From: Methanogenium marinum | GTDB lineage: Archaea > Halobacteriota > Methanomicrobia > Methanomicrobiales > Methanomicrobiaceae | Reading direction: 5' to 3' | Length of the DNA stretch: 64,000 nt | NCBI RefSeq assembly: GCF_028912405.1 | Contig: NZ_JAKELO010000002.1 | Location: forward strand, 1,683,276 to 1,747,275 | Translations under genes and position numbers: made by a program | Shown here: piece after piece, positions 9,165 through 17,413 of the stretch | How the letters are laid out: the number at the start of each line of letters is the position of its first letter | Numbering within the stretch: the first letter of the stretch is position 1 | The notes under the pieces: generated by a model | Seen by the model: only the letters and a program-made list of their open reading frames with translations | What the model was told of the DNA's origin: nothing | The model's database searches: none

Positions 9165-10112
9165 ATGAAGGTGAGCGTTAACAGAACAGTACAGCCGGTC
9201 ATTGATGAGATGCTTGCCACACAGGAAGCACTTGAGATCCGGGCACATACCCTTGGGAATGGTGCCACGGTAATTGACTGTGGAGTGGATGTGCGGGGCA
9301 GTTACCGTGCGGGTGCACTCTACGTGCAGGCCTGCCTCGCCGGTCTTGCCACAACAGAGATATTGGTTGAATCCATCGGTGGCATTCCGTTTCCGTTTCT
9401 TCACCTCACGATTCAGCACCCGGTCATTGCATGTCTCGGGTCACAGAAGGCCGGGTGGATCATAAAGACCCCGTCATATCGTGCGATGGCGTCCGGGCCG
9501 GGCCGGGCACTCTCCCTCCAGCCGAAGAGCACCTATCGCACGATTGGGTATGAGGATGAGTCAGAAGAGGGGGTCATTGCCCTTGAGGCAGACACACTCC
9601 CGGATGTTGATACTGCCAGATACATCGCAGAAAAATGCGGAATAGACCCGTCCGGCCTGACGATTCTTGTCGCACCGATACGAAGCCTCGTCGGATCTGT
9701 GCAGATATCCGGGCGGATTGTCACGATGGTCATGCATTCTCTCGAGGAAGCAGGGTATGACCTCTCACTGATTCGTCATGCTGCCGGCTCTTCTCCAATA
9801 GCCCCGGTGAAAAAAGATATGATGGAAGCAATGGGTACAACCAATGACTGCAATATCTATTACGGGTCAGTCTGCATCACCACAGAACAGTATGACACCA
9901 TCTTTGAAACCCTGCCGTCGCAGACGTCCCCTGATTATGGGAAACCATTTTTTACCCTATTTCGGGACGCTGGGAATGATTTCCTCGGTATTGACTCACG
10001 TCTTGCGTTCTCTCCTGCAGAGGTAACCATCAATGACTGCACAACAGGCGATGTCCGCCACTTTGGTGTACGGAACAGTGAGGTGCTTCTGACCTCATTT
10101 GGTGTTCAATAG
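9165..10112 (+). CDS. mch: Methenyltetrahydromethanopterin cyclohydrolase
   Basis: 315 residues from the ATG at 9165. Mch interconverts methenyl- and formyl-H4MPT, a cytosolic step in methanogenesis from CO2. Family blocks are ENGATVIDCGV-like (NGATVIDCGVDVRGSYRAG), GLATTEI, HPVIACLGSQKAGW, SGPGRAL and the late NDCNIYYGSV. The chosen start (MKVSVNRTVQPVIDEM) matches the known N-terminus and has GTGGATGG just upstream; an in-frame ATG at 9141 would add eight residues. The gene is monocistronic and converges on the Fe-S/flavin cluster. It is a core marker that the host is a methanogen. Confidence 0.95.
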   Translation: MKVSVNRTVQPVIDEMLATQEALEIRAHTLGNGATVIDCGVDVRGSYRAGALYVQACLAGLATTEILVESIGGIPFPFLHLTIQHPVIACLGSQKAGWIIKTPSYRAMASGPGRALSLQPKSTYRTIGYEDESEEGVIALEADTLPDVDTARYIAEKCGIDPSGLTILVAPIRSLVGSVQISGRIVTMVMHSLEEAGYDLSLIRHAAGSSPIAPVKKDMMEAMGTTNDCNIYYGSVCITTEQYDTIFETLPSQTSPDYGKPFFTLFRDAGNDFLGIDSRLAFSPAEVTINDCTTGDVRHFGVRNSEVLLTSFGVQ

Positions 10113-10151
10113 AGTATGAACAGTGTCTGGGGGGAAATTCCGGGAAAAAAG

Positions 10152-10475
10152 TTATTCCGGGGTGGGGTGTTCCCGGTAACGGGTGAGTGCTTTTTCCACA
10201 TACTCAGTCATCTGGACGGCACAGACGACGCAGGCAGCGGCGCATTTTCCGCAGCCGATGCAGGTTTCCGGGCTGGTGATCCAGGCCTTGTCCACTTTTT
10301 TCCCCAGATCAACGAGAGTAATTGATCCTGTGGGACATGCCTCAACACAGTCCCCACATCCTTCACAAGAAAAAGGGATGACCCAGGGGAATTTTTTTGG
10401 AATTTTGTGTTCTGCTTCGGGTGCTGTTATTGTGTCCGTGTTTTCTGCTTCACTGTTCATACTTGTACTCTTCAT
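10152..10475 (-). CDS. Ferredoxin-like protein with two 4Fe-4S clusters
   Basis: 107 residues from the ATG at 10475, which overlaps the stop of the upstream flavoprotein gene (ATGA). After a charged, probably disordered N-terminus of about 35 residues come two cluster motifs: CEGCGDCVEACP and CIGCGKCAAAC, followed by VVCAVQM, which departs from the usual final CP. This is an electron carrier of the 2[4Fe-4S] type. It is the last of four minus-strand genes (Fe-S CCG protein, two FMN-binding-fold proteins, ferredoxin), suggesting a shared electron-transfer task. Redox partners are unknown. Confidence 0.8.
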   Translation of the reverse strand: MKSTSMNSEAENTDTITAPEAEHKIPKKFPWVIPFSCEGCGDCVEACPTGSITLVDLGKKVDKAWITSPETCIGCGKCAAACVVCAVQMTEYVEKALTRYREHPTPE

Positions 10476-10954
10476 TTGGTTTTTTTGTGAGGAATGTCCT
10501 TCCAACGCTCTTTTTCCCAGTTGCATACTGCATCCGGGTCCATCATATCGAGGCGCTGGCCTGCCTCGGCACCGGGTTTTGTGCAGTAGATTTCACTGAC
10601 TTTCACATAGAGTACTGCATAGGTGTCTATTCCCTGCACTTCTTTTGCCTCTGCTGCGATTTCGGTGAAGAGTGGCCCCTCGTTGACGAATCGTCCGATT
10701 CCTTTGAACTGGAAGGATGCCCGGATGCCCCCCTGTTTTGAGACACCGAAGGCAACCCATGGGTTTGCAGTCAGTGCCGGACTGATGATGGCAAATTCGT
10801 CTTGTGCAAGGGCAAAGGCTACTTCATCATCAGCGGTGACGGAGGCATATCTCCCCAGTGTCACGTAGGGGACACCCCGTGGTGTGGCCACACAGAGATG
10901 GCATCCCATTGCTTCAATCCATGCCTGCATTCGTTCTGTCAGTTTAATGGTCAT
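10472..10954 (-). CDS. Pyridoxamine 5'-phosphate oxidase-like FMN-binding protein (copy 1)
   Basis: 160 residues of the split-barrel flavin-binding fold. MQAWIEAMGCHLCVATPRGVPYVTLG is the usual opening strand pair of this family, followed by FALAQDEFAIISPALTANPWVAFGV and a last strand ending DTYAVLYVKVSEIYCTKPGAEAG. Such proteins bind FMN or F420 and act as small reductases or electron carriers; true PNPOx activity is unlikely in this setting. The downstream ferredoxin gene overlaps it (ATGA), and a second protein of the same fold lies 15 bases upstream. Cofactor choice cannot be read from sequence. Confidence 0.7.
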   Translation of the reverse strand: MTIKLTERMQAWIEAMGCHLCVATPRGVPYVTLGRYASVTADDEVAFALAQDEFAIISPALTANPWVAFGVSKQGGIRASFQFKGIGRFVNEGPLFTEIAAEAKEVQGIDTYAVLYVKVSEIYCTKPGAEAGQRLDMMDPDAVCNWEKERWKDIPHKKTK

Positions 10955-10969
10955 TTTGTATCCTGCCTC

Positions 10970-11464
10970 CTAAAGGATCTTCTCTCCTGCGTGGCCCGGT
11001 TCGATGGAATACGCCTCTTCGACGTGGATGACCACGACGCCCCGTTGTGCTGCCTTTGGAAAGACAATGTCAGGGGGGACTTCATCAGGAGGTTCTGACT
11101 TGTTCCAGTCGCCCCATTCATTGAGAATATCTGTTGCATTTGCCCCGTACCAGTCAAAGTCCCGTGGGAATCCGTACTCGATGTCAACCGCTTTTCCGCG
11201 GAAAACCCACCATCGTCCTTCCTCCAGTGGGTGGCAGATGGCAAGGGCAACTTCAGGGTTCTCCTTGATGTTCATCTTTGTCTTCAGGAGGAACATATCA
11301 GCGATCAGGATTTTGTCATCCATGTGGGTTGCAACAAACCGCATGGCGGCAATGTTTGGCTTCCCGTCAAGGCTGGATGTGCAGAGATATACCAGACTTC
11401 CCCCTTTTCCAGGGACCCTGAGTCCTTCTATCATTTCTTCTGTGAATTTCACCATTTTTTTCAC
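10970..11464 (-). CDS. Pyridoxamine 5'-phosphate oxidase-like FMN-binding protein (copy 2)
   Basis: 164 residues with the same split-barrel pattern as its downstream neighbour: VKFTEEMIEGLRVPGK, then VYLCTSSLDGKPNIAAM, then ILIADMFLLKTKMNIKENPEVALAI and VFRGKAVDIEYG. It ends in VEEAYSIEPGHAGEKIL, parallel to IYCTKPGAEAGQRL in copy 1. The two are paralogues that have diverged widely, which suggests a heterodimer or two flavin sites in one complex. It sits between the Fe-S CCG gene (55 bases upstream) and copy 1 (15 bases downstream). Confidence 0.7.
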   Translation of the reverse strand: MKKMVKFTEEMIEGLRVPGKGGSLVYLCTSSLDGKPNIAAMRFVATHMDDKILIADMFLLKTKMNIKENPEVALAICHPLEEGRWWVFRGKAVDIEYGFPRDFDWYGANATDILNEWGDWNKSEPPDEVPPDIVFPKAAQRGVVVIHVEEAYSIEPGHAGEKIL

Positions 11465-11519
11465 CGTTGTCTCTGGTTTTCTTCTGTGATTCTTCTCTTC
11501 TGTTTCTGCCTTTTAACTC

Positions 11520-12602
11520 TCACTTCACCGGGTAGCCAAATCCTGCTGATCCTGCCTTTCCCAGATCTTCTCCCAGTGCCTGCCGTACGAGTTGCGTGAT
11601 GTATACTGGGTCAAGTTTCATCTTCCGGCATGTGGCCCGCATTATCGAGATACAGGCGGGGCAGATGAAGACATACTGCTCAGCACCGGCAAGAATGGCA
11701 TCCTGTATATTTTTATGCTGGATGTCCATCGCCCGTTCATGCTGTTTGTGAAAGATTGCTGACCCGCAGCAGAGACGGTCATCGCCGGTGTAGGTTCGCT
11801 TCTCCTCCACGGATTCTACACCAATAAGGTCGAAGATATCCGCGAGCCAGTCCGACCAGATTTCATGGTCGCCTCCTGTAGGTGCATACCGGGTGGTGCA
11901 CCCGCCCTGGACAGCGACTTTGAGATTGAGCGGTGTGATCTGTTCTGGATTGTCGCGTAGCCAGTTACGGATGTATTCAAGGATATGTATTGGCCGGAAA
12001 GGCACATCGATATGTTCACGCATGGCGATGGTGGTTGCCACGTTATAGCAGGCATCATGGGTGAAGATGATCTCGGTTACTCCGTACTTCTCCGCTTCTT
12101 TTGTCAGGTTGGCAATGAACTCCGGGAGAAACGTCAGAGGGCGGGATGCCCGCCCCAGGTGTGTTTCAGTGAATCCGCAGGCAATTTTGCCACCGCCGAT
12201 GAGCGTTGCGTCTGCAAACATCTTTCCCGTTAAAAATTCAGTTTGTGGAACCACTTCAAAGATGCCGCCCATCGAGATGAGAGGGCCGCCCTCTTTCCCG
12301 GGTATGACCAGATCCGGCTTTGTCAGCCAGTCGCTCGATGGTTTTGCATCTTCCGGAATTCCCAGAATGCCGGTCTGTTCCTGTCTCCAGGAAATAAGAT
12401 CCCATGGATTCGCACCCAGTGGGCAGAAGTCATTGCACGCTGCGCAGGTGATGCATTCTGAAAGAATCGGTGCAGTTTCCCCTGCAATGAGTGTCTGGAT
12501 AGCTTCTTTTGCTTTTCCTTCATCATAGGAGATGTAGGGGCAGCGGGTCAGGCATTCCCCTTTGCACTCAGAAAATATACATTTGGACTGATCAAACCCC
12601 AT
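11520..12602 (-). CDS. Fe-S oxidoreductase with CCG domains (HdrD/GlpC-like)
   Basis: 360 residues. The N-terminus has a Cys-rich motif CIFSECKGECLTRCP and then CITCAACNDFCP, together consistent with two 4Fe-4S clusters. The C-terminal half has two CCG-type regions: HDACYNVATT ... GGCTTRYAP and CCGSAIFH ... FICPACISIM. This is the layout of HdrD, GlpC and LutA-type heterodisulfide or lactate-oxidation subunits, but it is shorter and lacks their usual partners. It is the first gene of the minus-strand cluster with two flavin-fold proteins and a ferredoxin. It may reduce a disulfide or pass electrons between flavin and ferredoxin; substrate unknown. Confidence 0.75.
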   Translation of the reverse strand: MGFDQSKCIFSECKGECLTRCPYISYDEGKAKEAIQTLIAGETAPILSECITCAACNDFCPLGANPWDLISWRQEQTGILGIPEDAKPSSDWLTKPDLVIPGKEGGPLISMGGIFEVVPQTEFLTGKMFADATLIGGGKIACGFTETHLGRASRPLTFLPEFIANLTKEAEKYGVTEIIFTHDACYNVATTIAMREHIDVPFRPIHILEYIRNWLRDNPEQITPLNLKVAVQGGCTTRYAPTGGDHEIWSDWLADIFDLIGVESVEEKRTYTGDDRLCCGSAIFHKQHERAMDIQHKNIQDAILAGAEQYVFICPACISIMRATCRKMKLDPVYITQLVRQALGEDLGKAGSAGFGYPVK

Positions 12603-12796
12603 AATATCACATTTCCCAATGTGAACTGAGGTGGCTTGAAGATTGTGTTTATACCAAAAATCTATGATTTGCCAATTTTAATTAAATTTGTGGGAGATAT
12701 GGTCCTGATTTTTATTGAATTAATCTTCCTGTTATGAATTGGGGTGGTGAAGTGGTGGAGAAAAAAATTGTGATGGTATAGTGATGAATCTCTTTC

Positions 12797-15700
12797 TTAA
12801 AGCTCTATCAACCGTGCATCCGGCCGTGCAGACTGCAGCATCTGTGCTGTATCCGGGTGGCAGGTAAAAAAGATCACCTGATTTTTATTGGATAGTTCTG
12901 CAATGGCCTCACAGCTCCTCTGCCGTCTTTCCGGATCAAAGTTCACAAGAATATCGTCAAAGACTGCTGGCAGATGTTCATCATGGTTCCCGTATTCTGT
13001 GATATATCCAAATCGCAGTGAGAGATATAGTTGTTCTGCTGTCCCGCGGGAGAGAAGAGCAGCGGGAATGCGCATGCCTTTCTGGTCTTCAACAAGAATT
13101 TTGTCTGAACCAATCGGTTGGATGACGCGGATATACCTCCCCCCGGTGACCGACTGGAAATACCGTTCGGCTTCTTTGAACACTGCCGGCTGGCGTTCTT
13201 TTTCATATTTTTCAATACCTTTTCTAAGCATAATCCGGGCAATCACCAGTTTTGCCCACTCACGTGATGCATCATTCAGGTCACCTGTCAGTGCTGCTAT
13301 GTTCATGCGAAGGAGGACTGCTTCATCTTCATTTTCCATGCCATTGAGGCGTTGGGCAACACTCCCATGTCTTTGCTGCAAGATGTTAATTTCATTTTCA
13401 ATTTCGATAATTCTGGGTGAAATAGTGGCATTCATATCTTCCAGTTCATGAAGACCGGTCTGCCTGAGCTCCTCAAGAAACGCATCATACACTGCAGGAT
13501 TATCTGCTGCGACCTTCAGACGGTGTTCTGCCTCAGTACGTCGTCTCATACATTCTTTGTGAATCTTTGTTGTTTCTGCATGTTTCAGGAATTCTTCCCG
13601 TGTATCCGCATGGCTACTTCTCAGGAGGTCTCTTCTGCCCTCTCTTTTCGCTGCAATTAACTCATCTTCCTGCCCGGATTCACGGTGGAGTCGTCCAATT
13701 TCCTTTCTGTGGCTTTCCTGTGCTCTACGCTTTGCCAGTTGTTCCTCCAGTGCATCAGTGAGGGCACTCACATCAGCTTCAGGGGACCCACGGGAAGAAA
13801 TACCGCAGGCATGGATGGCTGCGGTCACTTCATCATTGAACTCATCAGTTGCACGAATTTTCCCTTCTTTTTTTGTCGTAAGTGCATGCATTTCGCGATA
13901 TTTCTCACTGGCACGTTCGGACAGGGTGAAGATTTTTTCAACAGAAGACGGAGATAGTGAAAGGTCAAGTCCTGCTCCATTCAGCCATTCCTGCCACTCT
14001 GCATAAACAGACTCTTCTTCTGCCTTTTCTGTGCCTATTTTACCGTGTAGTTCGCTGATTTTATTTTCCAGTCCGGATATGATCTGCTGACGGTGCGCAA
14101 TCTCACCGGTGATTGCCATTTTTCTCTCAAATGCCTTGCGGAGTTCAAGGAGTTCTATGCTCTTTCTGGATGCTGCCTGGACGCTGGGAATGCCTTGAAA
14201 TTCACACATTTCTGCCAGCCTGTGGGCGGTGGTTTCCAGGCTTGTGATCTCTTCTCTTCTTTCTTCTATCAGGTGGGATATGCCTGCACCATTTGTCTCT
14301 TCTTCAGGGAAATCAGGTGACTTCTGTGATGCGACACTGGCAGCCTTCAGGTACACCAATGTGGATATGCCGAGTACTGCGCAGAAGATGGCACCCAGAA
14401 GAAGGGCATCTGTGACATATCCGATACCAAGGCCGACAATTGCCGCACCTGCCATCAGGTATCCCGGCCATGTGGGAAGGGTTACTTTTGAGAGTGCTGC
14501 CTGTTCCCTGAATGCCTCTGTCCGTTTCGCTGCTTCTTCCTGAAGGGATGAGAGATCTTTCTTCTTCTGCTCAAGGGCCGGGAGTGCTTCGGTAAGTTCA
14601 ACAAGGGCGTGTTCCTGTGCCTGCAGTTTATCTTCAGAGAGAGCGGACATTCCGTCTGGCAGTTCACCTGAACGTCGTTCTATGGCATCTTTTTCAGAAC
14701 TGACTAATGATTCATACTGGTTTAGCTCTGTGCTGAGCACTGCTTTCTGTTTTGAGATATCTTCCAGTTGTTTCTGGTATTGGAGTACCTTGTGTTGTGC
14801 TGGAAGGGATGCATCAAACGAGAGCAATGTTTCTGTTGTCCACCGGGGGTCTATGGACTTCAATAGTTCAGTACATGCCTTCTCTGACACGGTAAGGTCA
14901 GCATTAATCTCCGGGAGTGAGGCGTGGTCTGCTTCCCATAGGGTGAGTTTTTTTTCAAGTGCTCTGATCCGGTCCTGTTCGTAGAATAATCGGTCATCGA
15001 TGGTGATGTTCTCTGCTTCAGAAACTTCTTCTTCAAGGCGTCGGACAAGTTCTCTCTGCCTATCCTCTGCATGTCCGATTTCGGCATCAATCATATGCAG
15101 CTGTTGAATGCCATCGTCCGGAAATGATTCAGGCACATCTAATGATGTGAGTATTTCCTCAGTCTCTTCAAAGGTGACCCATTCGTCCCAGATATGAATG
15201 ATATTTTCATTCCGGTGAAGAGTCCGTTCCATTCCCTGTTTTTCTGTGATAAGGCGCCCTGTATTCGCCTCAATCTCTTCCAGTTCTGTGCTGAGAGAAT
15301 CATATTCATCCTGTGTCTCAGAAATCGTACTGAGTGTTCCTTCATTATCCGAGATTTGTTTGAGAATATCAGGAACCCGGGGTTTCCTGGTTCCCTTTTT
15401 GTAATATCCTTCAATGTGCTTATCAAGCAGTTTCTGCACTTCAGGAACCGGTATCTTTGTTACACCGGCGCCGGCGCTCATGAGACGGTTTTGGACTGCA
15501 TCATCAGAGAGCGTGTCAAAGGATTCCAGTTCACCCAACCCAAATGCAAAGACATTCTCAAAGAATGCCTGATCAGCCCCTCCTGCAACAACAGTTAGTG
15601 CATTTCCGGCAGATACACCTTCTTTATCCTGAATTAAGAGGCCTTTGCTTTTTTTCTCATACCTGATTATCTCATAATCCCTATTGGAATCGGTTGTTAC

Positions 15701-15922
15701 TCCAATTCTCCCCCCCTGTTCGCCACCATTGAGTGGTTCATAGTGGTTGCCCCCTTTTCGTTTTGATGGGAACCCGAAGAGCACACGGCGGATGAATGCA
15801 AGAAGGGTGGATTTTCCCGACTCATTGTCCCCGAGAATGATGGTGAGGTGTGGGGATATATCTGAGAGTGAACGGTTGTGGAAGATACCGAATCCGTCAA
15901 TGTGAATGTCCCTGATTTTCAT
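12797..15922 (-). CDS. SMC-like AAA ATPase, SbcC/Rad50 (YhaN-type)
   Basis: 1041 residues. The Walker A motif GDNESGKST is at residues 31-39 after FGIFHNRSL; the C-terminus carries the ABC signature-like region LSRGTAEQLYLSLRFG and Walker B AVFDDILVNFD, then FFTCHPD. Between them lie long heptad-rich coiled coils, interrupted near the middle by a very hydrophobic stretch (about residues 485-530, YLMAGAAIVGLGIGYVTDALLLGAIFCAVLGI). That insert is the hallmark of YhaN-type proteins and suggests membrane association; Rad50 instead has a zinc hook, and no CxxC hook is seen here. It overlaps the Mre11-like gene by 4 bases, so the two form a nuclease-ATPase pair for DNA end processing. Confidence 0.85.
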   Translation of the reverse strand: MKIRDIHIDGFGIFHNRSLSDISPHLTIILGDNESGKSTLLAFIRRVLFGFPSKRKGGNHYEPLNGGEQGGRIGVTTDSNRDYEIIRYEKKSKGLLIQDKEGVSAGNALTVVAGGADQAFFENVFAFGLGELESFDTLSDDAVQNRLMSAGAGVTKIPVPEVQKLLDKHIEGYYKKGTRKPRVPDILKQISDNEGTLSTISETQDEYDSLSTELEEIEANTGRLITEKQGMERTLHRNENIIHIWDEWVTFEETEEILTSLDVPESFPDDGIQQLHMIDAEIGHAEDRQRELVRRLEEEVSEAENITIDDRLFYEQDRIRALEKKLTLWEADHASLPEINADLTVSEKACTELLKSIDPRWTTETLLSFDASLPAQHKVLQYQKQLEDISKQKAVLSTELNQYESLVSSEKDAIERRSGELPDGMSALSEDKLQAQEHALVELTEALPALEQKKKDLSSLQEEAAKRTEAFREQAALSKVTLPTWPGYLMAGAAIVGLGIGYVTDALLLGAIFCAVLGISTLVYLKAASVASQKSPDFPEEETNGAGISHLIEERREEITSLETTAHRLAEMCEFQGIPSVQAASRKSIELLELRKAFERKMAITGEIAHRQQIISGLENKISELHGKIGTEKAEEESVYAEWQEWLNGAGLDLSLSPSSVEKIFTLSERASEKYREMHALTTKKEGKIRATDEFNDEVTAAIHACGISSRGSPEADVSALTDALEEQLAKRRAQESHRKEIGRLHRESGQEDELIAAKREGRRDLLRSSHADTREEFLKHAETTKIHKECMRRRTEAEHRLKVAADNPAVYDAFLEELRQTGLHELEDMNATISPRIIEIENEINILQQRHGSVAQRLNGMENEDEAVLLRMNIAALTGDLNDASREWAKLVIARIMLRKGIEKYEKERQPAVFKEAERYFQSVTGGRYIRVIQPIGSDKILVEDQKGMRIPAALLSRGTAEQLYLSLRFGYITEYGNHDEHLPAVFDDILVNFDPERRQRSCEAIAELSNKNQVIFFTCHPDTAQMLQSARPDARLIEL

Positions 15923-17223
15923 TCCCCATCATCTCCTACAAACTGATCCAGAAGGTATGTCTCTGCTTCACGGACGAGCGCTTCTATGTCATCATCCGTG
16001 AGTTCGTTCAGATAACGCTTAAAACGGGCGTTGTTGTAGAGTTCTGAGAGTTCCCCTCGTATGATGTTGGAATCTCCTTCCTGCATCAGGAGGTCAGATA
16101 TCTGGATGATGTCCCCCACAATGTCTGTCCGGCATGCAACACTTTCCCTGTCAACCGGATGTTCTGTCCTGTCGATGAGTCTATCAATAAGGACAAAACC
16201 GGGTGACGGGCACTCTCCCTCTCTCACCGCCTCGAGAATATCTTCTGTTGCATTGTCCCTTGCGAGGACGGTATGAACCGCCCCTCTCCCGGTCAGTGTG
16301 AATCGGCAGATAGTCCCTTTTCCCGCTGAATTTTCTCGTATGTCAGCAATGGCATCCTCTATCGCTGTTATCAGGGTGTCGGTGTCTTCCATTCCAACAA
16401 TTGATATCTCATGATCTTCCCACCGGATTTGGCAGGTTTCAACAAATTCATGATCCCCTTTTCCGCTTCCGGAAAGGGTGACCAGATAACATCCACGTGG
16501 GCCACACTCTCCGAAATCGCGTCCCTGAGGATTTCCGGAATAAATTATTGCAGGATTATTCTCCCGGAGAACAACAGGGGTATGAATGTGACCAAGGGCC
16601 CAGTAATCATACCCGGTTCCGGTAAGATCCTGCATGGAACAGGGGGCATATGGTTCATGTCCGTTTCCTGCACCCGCAGTACAGTGCAACATCCCTATTG
16701 TTAGTGGCCAGTCCTGTTTCTTTTGGGGAAACAGTTCCGCAAGGTTTTCTGAAATTACCTTCCGGGCGAAACTCATCCCGACAATTGCTGCTCGCCTGTC
16801 GACATCTGATGGGAAATATACCACTTCCGGTGTTTTTCCCGACATGATATGCACCCCTTCCGGCCATCTGATATGGTTTGACCATCCGTTCAGCGGGTCA
16901 TGGTTTCCAAAGACAATGTATGCTCTGATTCCTACGTCCGAAAGACGCTGAAGTTGTTTTCTGACGAAAAGCTGGCCATATATTCTATGTTCTTCACTAT
17001 CGTAGATGTCCCCCGATATGATGAGGAAACTGACATTTTCTCTGATGGCAAGGGACACAATCTCTTCAAATGCCTGGTACGTTGCATCTGCAAGTATTTT
17101 TCCGAATTCAGGGCTGAATTTAGATATTCCGGTAAAGGGTGTCCCAAGGTGAAGGTCTGCGGTGTGGATAAACCGTATCTCTGTGCCAGAAGATGAGGGA
17201 GTACGTTCCTGCGGTACGGGCAT
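15919..17223 (-). CDS. SbcD/Mre11-like DNA repair exonuclease (YhaO-type)
   Basis: 434 residues of the calcineurin-like metallophosphoesterase fold. The metal-ligand motifs are in order: HTADLHLGTPF (Asp23, His25), ISGDIYDSEE, VFGNHDP, a His in MLHCTA, and LGHIHTP. After residue about 280 comes a capping and partner-binding region ending in helices RFKRYLNELTDDDIEALVREAETYLL. It is the upstream partner of the SMC-like ATPase (ATGA overlap). The pair matches YhaO-YhaN rather than canonical Mre11-Rad50. A divergent, AT-rich promoter region separates it from the MFS gene. Confidence 0.85.
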   Translation of the reverse strand: MPVPQERTPSSSGTEIRFIHTADLHLGTPFTGISKFSPEFGKILADATYQAFEEIVSLAIRENVSFLIISGDIYDSEEHRIYGQLFVRKQLQRLSDVGIRAYIVFGNHDPLNGWSNHIRWPEGVHIMSGKTPEVVYFPSDVDRRAAIVGMSFARKVISENLAELFPQKKQDWPLTIGMLHCTAGAGNGHEPYAPCSMQDLTGTGYDYWALGHIHTPVVLRENNPAIIYSGNPQGRDFGECGPRGCYLVTLSGSGKGDHEFVETCQIRWEDHEISIVGMEDTDTLITAIEDAIADIRENSAGKGTICRFTLTGRGAVHTVLARDNATEDILEAVREGECPSPGFVLIDRLIDRTEHPVDRESVACRTDIVGDIIQISDLLMQEGDSNIIRGELSELYNNARFKRYLNELTDDDIEALVREAETYLLDQFVGDDGE

Positions 17224-17413
17224 ATGATGGAGATATCTGATTCCAAAGAGATAACCCTGATTGTCTTCTGCATGTCCTAATTTATGGATTATTAATATAA
17301 TCTGGTTAATTAAGTGCTGAAAAATGACGGGATGGGATTATGCCAGAGAGATTACGCCTATCTTAGGGGAGGTCGATATGTGGTCATACGTATAGTATGA
17401 GAGAGAGGTTCCC

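Noticed and set aside
12888-13451. Plus-strand frame of 187 codons inside the SMC-like gene
   Set aside because: It lies fully opposite the conserved C-terminal ATPase half and is Ser/Arg-rich as expected for an antisense frame.
12797-17223. YhaN/YhaO pair as an anti-phage defence system
   Set aside because: No other defence gene, integrase or mobile element is near; DNA repair is the simpler reading for this pair of families.
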